Positions 9,001 to 13,480 are shown, counted from the first letter of the stretch. The stretch is DNA of 14,431 nt from Goniomonas avonlea (GCA_003573635.1 QUTJ01031659.1:1-14431); one strand, 5' to 3'. Program-made: numbers and translations. The notes: generated by a model not told the origin, from the sequence alone.

Positions 9001-10741
9001 CGGGAAAGAACAGTGTGACGACGGCAATCTGGTTGCAGGGGATGGCTGCAGTGAAACCTGCACTGTGGAAGCAGGGTATGAGTGCCCTCCTATTTCATCG
9101 GACGCGAACTTTGGTTTCGGCAGTCGTTGTGGGTGCAGCCCTGTTCACTATGGAACCCACTGTGCCATATTCTGTCAGAACACAACCACATGCACTGGTC
9201 ATGGTCAATGCAGCAGTGCCGGTGTTTGCCGGTGTGCCTTTAGCTATTTCGGTGCCAACTGTTCTCGGTATGTCGAGGCGGTGGCAACAGCCACAAAGTC
9301 TGTATCGTATGAAGGACTGGTCATCAAGCCGACTGGTAGCACCCAAGACGGAATTTCTATTCCCCGGGGTGCTCTGGGCGTGGAGACCAATGTTGATGTG
9401 AGCGTTTCGGTGTTCCCTCACGGGTCCGCAACGATTAACGAGAAACAGCGCAAGCTATCCTTGCGAAAACCGGTTGGTTCGTTGATCCAGTTCGGGCCCA
9501 AGGGCCTCAAGTTCTTGACCCCTGTCACCATCTTGCTCTCGTTCAACGTTTCCGCGTACTCCCTGTCTGACGCAGACCAGAAGCGAATGCTCAAAGTGTT
9601 TACCCTTGACGAGGACAACGGTGACTGGCTCCTTCACGAGAGTCCTCTGCCTGAGACAGTCCACACTGGCAGCCAGCCGCATATTGAGAGCTCAGTGAGC
9701 CACTTCTCTCTGTACACTGTCATGTTGGAGCTGGACCCCCCAGCCGTAGATTCTCCCGAGGACGAATCAGCCCAAAGCATGGTCGTTCTCTTGGCAGCGC
9801 TTCTCGGCGGCCTGTTTTTCTTCGCTGTGGTTGTTGTTATCGCTATCGTGCGTGTGTGGCGGAGGCGCGAGCGCAATCGCTCGCGGCCCAAGGGATCCAC
9901 CCTAAGGGAAGCGGGGGAGCTGGCTGGAACTCCTCCCCTGTCACCGCGGGAGTCCTCGTTCCTCGACCTCAACTCTCCGCTCCAGTTCTCTCTGCGCAAG
10001 CAGTCCAACCCTGTGTCGCCGGTCGTTGCGCTACCGGACCGCACCTCCGCGTACGCCGCCCCGTTGAACCTCGACGCTGACAACGGTGTCGATGGGGAAC
10101 AGGTGCGTGTCGGTCAGCGTGCGTATCAAACCCCTGGAAAGAACGGGTCTATCCTGTCCTCGCCAATGGAAGCACGCGAGCTCTGGTCCCTCCCTTGGCG
10201 CACGCAAGGTCGCACACAAACTCCAGGCGACCGTGGCGACAAGGCAGAAATTGAGTGGACCCTCGGCTTCGCTGAAGCAGCTCGGATGCCGCCTGCGTGG
10301 GAGGCCTGGGCTGCAGAACCAAACTTTGCTGGCTGGATGACAGACGGGGTGATGTCGCCGACGGTGGCCCCGGTGGTTGTGACGTCGCAGACCCCAGCTG
10401 CCAACCCGTTCTCCCCGTTGCTCAGGACCCCATCGACGCACCAGCCGCCCACGCCTCCTCCGCAGTACATCCTCGACCCGCCATCACCTCAACCACCCCC
10501 CCCGCATCCGTCGACACCGCCCCAGCTCCCTGATGTAGCGGCTGGCGCCTCGCTCACCAGCCCAGCCATGGCCACGTCCACGCCTGAGACTCCAGCTCGG
10601 GGGCGCACTCGAGTGCGGCGCAAACGACGCAAGGCGAGGCCGGCGGTTGCGGCAGGGTCGGATGACATCTTCCCGCCGCCGGAGCTCGAGTACCACGGCG
10701 GTCCTGCGCAGTCAACGCACCCCTTCGCGCCCATCAGGTGA
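2..10741 (+). CDS. Giant type I membrane protein with 33 IPT/TIG-like repeats, DUF4215, EGF-like and ZU5-like modules (5' partial)
   Basis: One uninterrupted frame of 3579 codons ends at TGA 10739-10741. It is already open in mid-repeat at the first bases, so the true start and any signal peptide lie upstream; the GTG at 2-4 is not a start. Order: partial repeat 1-46, 33 IPT/TIG-like repeats 47-2891, three CGDG/CDDGN/GDGC modules 2893-3044, EGF-like module 3045-3087, ZU5-like domain about 3103-3243, acidic linker, hydrophobic helix 3261-3283, then a basic stop-transfer (RVWRRRER) and a 296-residue tail. The layout predicts a single-pass cell-surface protein with a very long ectodomain. N-glycosylation sequons near the membrane (NTT in CQNTTTC, NCS in GANCSRY, NVS in LSFNVSAYS) fit that topology. 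A role in adhesion or sensing is inferred from architecture; no ligand or catalytic site is visible. No intron is evident in 10.7 kb, but the stop overlaps a splice donor, so the real C-terminus may differ. I do not recognise a named gene. Confidence 0.93.
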   Translation: MTQWTSDSSLRCKRGLFVRASGCAGLSVGMQQTSHSLVFTLDSGSLCSVLPSNGPSSGAVSVTVVGHSLRGAYSPLGRLGSSAFGATIWRSDSSVLCKTAGVVSSGLTFGVSVARAASLSGAYSCARPQPSGVTRTNSASSASVSVTVLGSNFGFVVASGRAFLGASSCHTSTWISDSAIMPKYVSGVSGIRLIAMTVARNVGSLSGLFSHDGVTPSSVAVTNVPSTGSISVTVISANIARGGSSEHSRVGFSGGAATRWVSDSAALCKTVEGVAKMRRVALTSGRQAGTSTSSWSYDQPSPSSSVLVNIAGTASSSVTIVASGFGPADYCPLTRPTGSSCETTSWRSESSIHSKVAHGLSSLRTLVVTSALQHGSVTLALSFNRATISSSLAGNGPATGAVSVTVVGSGLGQVRLSTRVRTGASAPMSTVWTADSSMMCKSSQGVLQRSCAVVSLHGLQSSTQAFTLGGVIGSSVTVCNVAVTGTLSVTIVGQSAGVFSYTIKLGIGASSCAATSWRSDSSLLCKTATGARPRPLLRLTVGKFVGTLTQALSHNGPSVSSVIVANVAATGSTSVTVIGGTFSQVAFSLHNRVGSSGCEVTTWVGSTGLHCKPSSTASRAHLASATVGLSVGSHTAAFSAASPSASSVVHSNFAHTGAASVTVVASQLKPMGYSARLLLGQSSTAASVWTSESSVQCKPSNGNAALHALVLSVLHLRGTLTHMVTNDSPAITLGLASNPPATGASVVTLVGSSLAAWITSASPRAARSSCESSSWRADTSLHCKAPAGGSARLRITVTLKLQLGTVTTALSYSASSASSAKATNSPATAAVSITVCGRDFGSADFSLQPSVSGSHAEAARWVSTSSVLCKLPAGVRSLRELVATTLQQFGTRSPSISFNRPSIIGVLSNNGPFTGSLSLTLSGTGFGQADYCVHGRIGAATGMAAILWRSDTSVACKTPAGVWPLQRGVSTVAQSLGTISRVFSFDGPLCSSVTRTNSPATGSLSVTLLGTLGLADYTQCSRLCATPGEVTAWVSHSSILAKLPATTSASRRSVVTVGRSAGSWTLVLSMDAPVPSSTVASNLATTGALSVTLTGTSVGQMVASPRARIARTGSDAHRWVSDSSLLCKSSQGTSRRATAITIARISGTALSAVSFNKPMISSPVRTNGPSSGAHTVTMVGSGFGIATTSLRARMGQTACETRKWVSDSSVRVKTTQSKADSTVSVTVNQQFSSLTLAVTADAPILSRLVVQLAPATGSISVTLIGRGLEMADWSVSPQVGGTRCEASLWIADTSIRCRVPSGLAPRAVVITTLVLGRSSFTSGLSYQPAQPVDSVRNSPGTGASSVTIIGMHMGSMALSGAVRIGCTHSPTTAWTADSAVAAKMATGSSRGWSVLLTVAVMTRSTSRAVSYSLEPDSIAATTNGGSTGATSVTLFGASFGAERYSAAVRAGGSGCSGTMWVADTSLLCKISPGTGPRASVIVTLLRFRRGSQVAKFSFNAPALYSVAVRGNLMPTGAVSVTLAGWSSGIIDYSSEVRMVASACEGLTWTSDTTLRCRAVSGVRTAFSLAATVAGQTGSVTNLVSYSPPMLLLGSNAPSTGAVSVTIAGNAMGMTSYSAVTRLAGSRCSATLWIADSTIVCKIVFGQRIDRRAVMTVGSQAATRPSALSFDPPAASSLRSSNVPSSAAIFVTILGKGCAPTAILRLGTSSCEATQWTSSTAAVCKLGRGVGEQRSIVVTATQQLGTATQLFSVCRPALVRTRVENAPTTSSVSVTVIGAQFGVFDSTTCGRPSASGCEATRWISDTSVAVKRTSGTKAGLGESLTVGLSWSSMSRVFTFDAPTTSSLVRANGPVTGSILTSVCGSSFALHTTSLAARLAGTAFETAIWRSETSLLCRVPVGVGKLHGIAITVLQMANFVSTSAVFSFNSPGLTRVRSANAPLTGAVVVTVFGYDMGLFGYTPRQSLGGSTYPGTRWISNTALSGKIPSGISTQPLTQVATLARQTGSLARSLCFDHSVVTSAMEVNGPTTGSVSVTVFGTRFGPSQLSPSVRFQGSACDATRWWADSSVFSKLPTGSDAGRSVQVTSHNAVACVSRVFTWDAFVLSSLVGTNSPATGALSVTLVGMSFGLSATSLRLTAGQTSVEATTWISDSSLRSKLPADRTVGRMHLTLLRRKNQCLIGVFTHDSPSSSSVAPTNGPASGSFTLSLSGQSFIGKSLTSTVRAGGTACGASVWFSDSSLTCKLSSAVGGRRGLLATSGQRFTTLSAALTMDVGSVTQANPVNLPMTGSVRVALLGSGWGPTDFSIRLRVGASACLQSLWKSDSFITCRVGAGAGLSRRVAVTSAMRMDCVTRVFSFDQPSPSMMHRTNGVATGSLIVYVMGRGLPVVDISTQARVGRSSCEMSAWISHSAVRSKLPQSVGSRRVGAAVTALRAVGTMSLIFSFDAHFLQSSLTPSNIPASGSISVTIIGSSFGSARPSIPGRVGASGSSSVEWTSDTSLRCKPSAGSPSQCNIAATVLMHRATLSRVVSFGVQSAELRPFTVNGPTTGATSLTLLSTNLGTRDSSVRLRLAPTSSEATVWISDSTIQARMSHSVGAGLLLSVSLLQQRQTTAVGFSTDVPTVSGLQRVNGPATGATRVTLLTLSLGVQNPSPGLRLGTASLSTTCEAAMWTSDTAVACKLSAGVGSGSLGGISLTVVVQGVRAAFNQMSVDAPVISGTIMANTPTTAAITVTAVGSGVGTCQSSPRVFLGRSHSESTRWTSDSSTRCKLPQGAGLHILGVTTARQSGPAPQRSLPRVSYDHARVLSIVSVNAAATGAASLTLTGMNMGDSLFAVTSRARMGATSCEAHSWTSDTTLWCKLPSGAHHTVTAVVSVAGSAGSSTAHFSYDGQSCGDGIRFGSESCDDGNRNSGDGCSAACSIEAGFDCEETYGSPSVCKAICGDGRQGGTETCDDGNLITGDGCSSACTIEPGWECARLSLNGMVGRHNCSYCGDGYHLLAGKEQCDDGNLVAGDGCSETCTVEAGYECPPISSDANFGFGSRCGCSPVHYGTHCAIFCQNTTTCTGHGQCSSAGVCRCAFSYFGANCSRYVEAVATATKSVSYEGLVIKPTGSTQDGISIPRGALGVETNVDVSVSVFPHGSATINEKQRKLSLRKPVGSLIQFGPKGLKFLTPVTILLSFNVSAYSLSDADQKRMLKVFTLDEDNGDWLLHESPLPETVHTGSQPHIESSVSHFSLYTVMLELDPPAVDSPEDESAQSMVVLLAALLGGLFFFAVVVVIAIVRVWRRRERNRSRPKGSTLREAGELAGTPPLSPRESSFLDLNSPLQFSLRKQSNPVSPVVALPDRTSAYAAPLNLDADNGVDGEQVRVGQRAYQTPGKNGSILSSPMEARELWSLPWRTQGRTQTPGDRGDKAEIEWTLGFAEAARMPPAWEAWAAEPNFAGWMTDGVMSPTVAPVVVTSQTPAANPFSPLLRTPSTHQPPTPPPQYILDPPSPQPPPPHPSTPPQLPDVAAGASLTSPAMATSTPETPARGRTRVRRKRRKARPAVAAGSDDIFPPPELEYHGGPAQSTHPFAPIR
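140..8674 (+). repeat. 33 tandem IPT/TIG-like repeats, about 258 bp each, within the giant CDS
   Basis: Units span residues 47-2891 and are 83-93 residues long; 17 of 33 are exactly 86. The pattern is S-S-V-x-x-x-N-x-P-x-T-G-x-x-S-V-T-V-x-G, then x-F-G, R-x-G, C-E-x-x-x-W-x-S-D-S-S-x-x-C-K, a V-T-V strand, G-T, and F-S-F-D-x-P. This is the strand order of the IPT/TIG (Ig-like) fold. In an 86-residue unit N is at position 7, W at 44 and K/R at 53. By my reading W is present in every unit, W to K/R is always 9 residues, and N is present in all but unit 16 (residues 1246-1330). The two Cys vary: both in 12 units, first only in 6, second only in 10, neither in 5. The shortest unit is 1675-1757 (83, a deletion before R-L-G); the longest is 2624-2716 (93, with insertions). 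Units differ strongly in sequence, so the array looks old rather than freshly amplified. The family call is by pattern, not by search. Confidence 0.88.
8678..9133 (+). other. Three DUF4215 / myxococcal-type cysteine-rich modules
   Basis: Residues 2893-3044 hold three modules beginning CGDG at 2893, 2941 and 2992. Each carries C-D-D-G-N-x-x-x-G-D-G-C-S-x-x-C-x-[IV]-E-x-G-[FWY]-x-C, which I recognise as the DUF4215 / TIGR02232-like cysteine-rich repeat found in myxobacterial and protist secreted proteins. Cysteine spacing is regular, so each module is probably a small disulfide-stabilised unit. Acidic D-D-G-N and G-D-G loops could bind calcium, but that is inference. The second and third modules have longer tails with an extra cysteine before the next unit. 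They form a compact neck between the repeat rod and the membrane-proximal domains. Confidence 0.88.
9134..9262 (+). other. EGF-like module
   Basis: Residues 3045-3087 are cysteine-rich: CSPVHYGTHC, then CQNTTTCTGHGQC, then CRCAFSYFGANC. The second half follows the EGF/tenascin pattern C-x-G-H-G-x-C-x(5)-C-x-C-x(4)-[FY]-x-G-x-x-C. The first half (C-S-P-x-x-Y-G-x-x-C) looks like the end of a preceding EGF or laminin-type loop, so the segment may be one and a half EGF units. Two N-glycosylation sequons (NTT, NCS) lie inside it. It is an extracellular spacer; nothing suggests a specific ligand. Confidence 0.75.
9308..9730 (+). other. ZU5-like domain ending in an HFS motif, on the extracellular side
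   Basis: Residues about 3103-3243. The start (GISIPRGAL) matches the ZU5 G-[VI]-x-[LI]-x-I-P-x-G-A-[LI] signature. The middle (IQFGPKGLKFLTPVTILL) matches the ZU5 segment in which a G-P-x-G-x-x-F-x-x-P-V motif leads into a strand. The end (MLKVFTLDEDNGDW ... VSHFSLYTVML) resembles the strand in which PIDD and UNC5CL carry H-F-S. In those proteins the domain is intracellular and, by established knowledge, PIDD and UNC5CL self-cleave between F and S. Here the domain lies before the only membrane helix and so should be outside the cell. H3234-F3235-S3236 is 25 residues before the helix. Assignment is by motif; self-cleavage is inference. Confidence 0.7.
9782..9850 (+). other. Transmembrane helix with basic stop-transfer
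   Basis: Residues 3261-3283 are 23 uncharged, strongly hydrophobic residues (VVLLAALLGGLFFFAVVVVI and three more). They follow an acidic linker (DSPEDESAQ) and precede RVWRRRERNRSR. By the positive-inside rule this gives an outside N-terminus and a cytoplasmic C-terminus. No other segment of the window's protein is comparably hydrophobic, so the protein is single-pass as far as visible. Confidence 0.92.
9851..10738 (+). other. Cytoplasmic tail: proline-rich, PPxY motif, basic cluster
   Basis: Residues 3284-3579 follow the helix. The first half has repeated S-P/T-P sites (TPPLSP, NSPL, NPVSPVV, SSPM, MSPT, FSPLL, PPSP), candidates for proline-directed kinases. A tryptophan-bearing stretch follows (ELWSLPW, EIEW, AWEAW, GW). 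A proline-rich block then contains P3486-P-Q-Y3489, a PPxY motif of the kind bound by WW domains, and a P4 run that could bind SH3 or profilin-type partners. Residues 3533-3546 (RGRTRVRRKRRKAR) form a dense basic cluster that looks like a nuclear localisation signal. No kinase, phosphatase or death-type domain is visible. A signalling or cytoskeletal role is inferred from short motifs only. Confidence 0.7.
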
Positions 10742-10870
10742 GGCCTTTCCCGACCCGTTTTCCTCAACCACAGAGCACAGGCTTAGGACTGACCACTCGT
10801 TGCAGTTAATTACCGAGGAGGTTTCTTGAAGCATATCTGACAGTCTGACCCGTGAGGCGAACTTGTTAAT

Positions 10871-10931
10871 CAGACAGAGACACACACAGAGACACACACA
10901 GAGATACACACACAGAGAGAGAGAGAGAGAA
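10871..10931. repeat. GA/CA compound microsatellite
   Basis: About 60 bases of alternating purine-adenine and C-A dinucleotides, with three ACACACA blocks joined by GAGA and a final run of GA repeats. It lies about 130 bases after the stop, inside the candidate intron. It is non-coding and likely variable in length. Confidence 0.95.
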
Positions 10932-10988
10932 GACTACGAGGAGGACGTTTGTTCAACCTAGTCGTACCACGACGTCAGGCTACGCCTC

Positions 10989-11033
10989 GGGTGGATAGGG
11001 GGGGGGGATGGTGTGGAGGTGCGGGGCGAGGGG
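10989..11033 (+). other. G-rich tract with a G10 run, possible G-quadruplex
   Basis: Four G-runs on the + strand: GGG 10989-10991, G10 10998-11007, GGGG 11023-11026 and GGGG 11030-11033, with loops of 6, 15 and 3 bases. The middle loop is long, but the G10 run can supply two tetrad strands, so a quadruplex is possible. It sits 60-100 bases before the candidate 3' splice site and could affect splicing or termination; that is inference. The G10 length may also be a sequencing uncertainty. Confidence 0.6.
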
Positions 11034-11095
11034 AGCGATTCATCTCTGTAGCTCTTGTCATTTCTCTCTCCCTGATTGCTAACCATGCACCACAG

Positions 11096-11168
11096 TGAGG
11101 AAGCGGGTAAGGCAGAAGTCGAGGGCTCCGCAGTCCCGCCTCCGTCTGCAGTGATGTCACCGCGTTAG
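11096..11168 (+). other. Candidate alternative terminal exon of the giant CDS
   Basis: Joining AG at 10736-10737 to T at 11096 makes a serine codon, followed by 23 more sense codons and TAG at 11166-11168. The 24 residues start SEEAGKAEVEG, contain VPPPS and end VMSPR, a composition like the proline-rich tail before it. The spliced form would lose only the last arginine of the unspliced frame. No homology can be judged at this length. Confidence 0.4.
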
Positions 11169-12165
11169 GTCATCTCGAGGGGGCGCCAGACTCTGACAAG
11201 ACTGGAGCACAGCAGATTACCCCCAACAAGCGCCGGATCCGCTGCAGGAGGTCCGCCGTCGGGCTTGAGTGCTGCTGAGGTCTGGGGCTCGGATTCCTGA
11301 GACCTCTATATGTCCCGGCTCCACTTTTACGCGCGATGCTCTGAGTGTTTTAGAGTTTTCAGCAGCGAAACAGTGGGTTCCGTTCGTTCCATTTCGACGG
11401 AAGTCAACTGGGTTAAGGACTCGAGCATGGCAGATTGTCCACAATCCGACATGATCCGCAGGCGGATATCGAGCTAGGATCGATCAAGGGAATCATCAAG
11501 GGTGTGTAGTGGTTATTCTCTTCAATCTGATCTCGAGTGTGTTGTGGCGCATATTTTCGTGCAGCACTGTGCGCATGGCAGCGTGTCACCGGGCACCACG
11601 GCGCGCTCAGCACTCTGAGGAAAATAGAATTTATTGAACTTGATCAACACCACAGGGACCATGGTCGGGCGCGCTCAGCACTGCCACATCGATCTGGGGC
11701 GCGTTGGGCCCCCGATCGAGCTGCTGGCTATCGTGCCGAGCAGCATTTAGCTCTTCATGCAGTGTCTAGCTAGTCGCCGACAGAGCCCGCAGTCTTAGAA
11801 TGCCTTGGGCCTTGGTTCGTGATCTGGATTTGATGCATCATGAATTTGTTATGTATATTCTCGCCGTAACGGTGTTCCACTATTTGTAAATTATCGTTGG
11901 AACTGCGCTGTGTTGCCCCTGCGTCCTCGGCCTCATCAACACAGACCTGTGCGCTCCCTTGCCGGCAAACCTGCATGTGGTCTACGTGTGTACAGAACGG
12001 GACGTCGTCCCATCGTTCGATTTGCGATCGCTAGTGTAGCACCAACTGGCAAAGATCCATGGTTTCTGTGAGATCGTCGCTAGATGGAAGCCTCTGTTGT
12101 CTGAATTATTCTCTCTCTACAAGTGCGTGCGGAACATAATGTGGACTGAATGTTTGTTTTATTAA
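11169..12165. other. Non-coding flank, no gene recognised
   Basis: About 1 kb with short random-looking frames on both strands and no conserved domain. It holds a near-duplicated 15-mer at about 11600-11682. I see no convincing polyadenylation signal for the upstream gene on the + strand (no AATAAA here; a TGTAA lies at 11885-11889), so the 3' end of that transcript is not placed. TTTATT at 11631, the complement of AATAAA, is not associated with any minus-strand gene. Confidence 0.6.
11600..11682. repeat. Direct repeat of a GC-rich 15-mer
   Basis: GGCGCGCTCAGCACT occurs at 11600-11614 and again at 11668-11682, 68 bases apart. Before each copy lie short similar bases (CACCAC and CCATGGTC). 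An exact 15-base match this close is unlikely by chance. It may be the relic of a small tandem duplication; no open frame or RNA gene explains it. Confidence 0.7.
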
Positions 12166-12238
12166 TTTTGGTTAGTGTAGTGGTGGCATGCTCAGTTTCA
12201 GCAAGGCAGAGGCCAAGGTTCGATTCCTGCATCTGAAC
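12166..12238 (+). pseudogene. tRNA-like sequence with intact A and B boxes (tRNA pseudogene or SINE head)
   Basis: The A box TAGTGTAGTGG (12173-12183) and B box GGTTCGATTCC (12217-12227) match the eukaryotic Pol III internal promoter consensus at normal tRNA spacing. The total length is 73. The acceptor arms TTTTGGT (12166-12172) and ATCTGAA (12231-12237) form 6 of 7 pairs with two G-U. The D arm GTGT/GCAT pairs with two G-U around a 7-base loop. The T arm keeps three of five pairs around a perfect TTCGATT loop. The anticodon arm is poor in register; a shifted TGCT/AGCA stem with a 7-base loop lacks U33. The first 20 bases resemble eukaryotic tRNA-Asp. With this damage a working tRNA is unlikely, so I favour a pseudogene or the head of a tRNA-derived SINE. 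CCA is not encoded. Confidence 0.5.
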
Positions 12239-12260
12239 ATTTTCACTTATCTCTTCTTTC

Positions 12261-12266
12261 TTTTTT
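12261..12266 (+). terminator. T6 run, candidate Pol III terminator
   Basis: Six T in a row begin 22 bases after the tRNA-like element, within a pyrimidine-rich stretch (12239-12296) that contains a second T6 at 12279-12284. Runs of four or more T stop RNA polymerase III, so a transcript from the element would be about 95-100 bases. Its use depends on the element being transcribed. Confidence 0.4.
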
Positions 12267-12284
12267 CTTTTCTGGTTGTTTTTT

Positions 12285-13240
12285 CCCCTGTTCTTCGAGT
12301 AGGTGGTTTCGGTTGCGCGAAGAACTCTCCTGAGAAGTCCTCCCTAGCCAGCCGTCTGGGGGATTCCAAAGCAGCTGTCACTCAAGTTGGTTTTGGGGTG
12401 TTGTTCTCCTAAGGAATTCGTCAAGCAGCTTCTTGGAACTCCTCAGGCGGCTTTTTGAGCTTCATTGTCGCTTCCGAGATGATACTCGGCCATGCAGCCG
12501 GGTCAAAATCACACATATCACGATCAGTACGTGCAGCTCTTTTTTGCAGAGCATTCGAGCCAGTGCATGATAAGAGACGTCACGGTGAGGAGGCCCTTTG
12601 GCGACCGTACACACGGGCAAGTCTGGAAACGGGCGAGTTTATATGTCTCTAATCGATACATGATTAGGGTTCTGATGTTAGGACACGATCATGCGTTAAA
12701 AACTTGCTAGTATCTTGCTGCTCAGCGATAATTTTCAGCGCATGTTTGACTCTCTCAACGAGGAGAAAGAGAGTATTCGATCTAGCGCCATGTACCGAGG
12801 CCTAACTGCATAGCAGCCACAAATTATGATTATAATTTTAACATTAGCAGCCTAGGAGCAGGGGGGGGGCCCGGAGAGAGAGACGAAAATCAGTGATGTA
12901 TGGCGCAGGTTCGACTGATCAGACACACTCCTGTGGTCTGTACGTCCAGGTCTGTGTGTGTACTCTCCAATCAAGACTGACGGCTGCTTTGCTTTAATTT
13001 GTTTTTTCGTCACGGCGTTTCGTTTCCTCACTTTTCAACTTTCTTTCTCCAAAATCGTTACAAGTCTGGAGCCTGTGCGGCTATTGTTTGTGGCAGTCTT
13101 GATGGACTGAAAAGGGTAAAAAGTGTAGCAATTACGGTGTCGCGGTGGCCGTCTTGCAGAGACCGAAGCTCGGGCGCTGCCATTTGGCACATGTGCGATA
13201 GAACGGCCTGAAGGCCAGCAAGCTGCGGGAATTTAGCTCA
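12285..13240. other. Non-coding stretch, no gene recognised
   Basis: Frames here are short and compositionally random. Visible landmarks are a G9 run at 12861-12869 followed by a GA tract, and a small perfect GGCC-TGAA-GGCC hairpin at 13204-13215. A partial B-box-like GGTTCGACT at about 12907 has no tRNA-like partner. I see no conserved RNA gene or transposon. Confidence 0.55.
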
Positions 13241-13250
13241 TATATATTAA
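13241..13250 (+). promoter_or_regulatory. TATA-like element upstream of a candidate leader intron
   Basis: TATATATTAA stands out from its surroundings and lies 51 bases before a GTGAGT splice donor. A TATA-directed start would fall near 13271, giving a leader exon of roughly 20 bases. The call rests on pairing with the intron-like segment after it; AT-rich decamers also occur by chance. Confidence 0.25.
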
Positions 13251-13291
13251 AGAGAGAACTTGTCGCCCAGAAGGTTGTCCGTTCTGTTACT

Positions 13292-13480
13292 GTGAGTACG
13301 TTGGCGGTTTCCAGCCTATGTGTTCGAATCCCCCCGGCTCTCGATCATACACAATCTGCCCGGCACTGGCATGTAGTAGGCTAATCGTTATAAAGCTTGA
13401 GTCCCGTGTCCCCTCTCTTGTTAATTCGATCCGGCCGGGCGCTGCTCCGAGTCATTGAGTATTACTAAACTCTGTTACAG
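13292..13480 (+). other. Candidate 189-base spliceosomal intron
   Basis: GTGAGTACG (13292-13300) is an excellent 5' splice site. TACTAAAC (13463-13470) is close to the TACTAAC branch consensus, and TCTGTTACAG ends at 13480, ten bases later. The spacing is typical. No coding sequence is recognisable on either side: after 13480 the frames are soon closed and the first ATG (13601) opens only 46 codons. If real, it would be a 5' UTR or non-coding RNA intron of an unrecognised rightward transcript. It has the same GTGAG/CTAA/CAG style as the candidate at 10738-11095. Confidence 0.35.

Larger units (their letters stand above)
10738..11095 (+). other. Candidate 3'-terminal intron overlapping the stop codon
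   Basis: The donor CAG|GTGAGG has its GT at 10738-10739; the TGA stop is made by the same bases. The segment ends with a pyrimidine-rich stretch (about 11058-11075), a branch-point-like CTAAC at 11079-11083 and the acceptor CACCACAG, with AG at 11094-11095. Length would be 358 bases, and splicing would restore an open frame. The interior holds low-complexity DNA (GA/CA tract, G10 run), as expected of non-coding sequence. All signals are seen in the sequence; use of the intron is inference. If unspliced, this stretch is the start of the 3' UTR. Confidence 0.5.

Noticed and set aside
12664-12671. TTAGGGTT, telomere-like
   Set aside because: It is a single copy with no tandem array around it.
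13280-13346. Second possible tRNA, from GTTCGAATCC at about 13322-13331
   Set aside because: Only the T loop looks right: the T stem has two of five pairs, no A box lies at the proper distance, and no acceptor stem forms.
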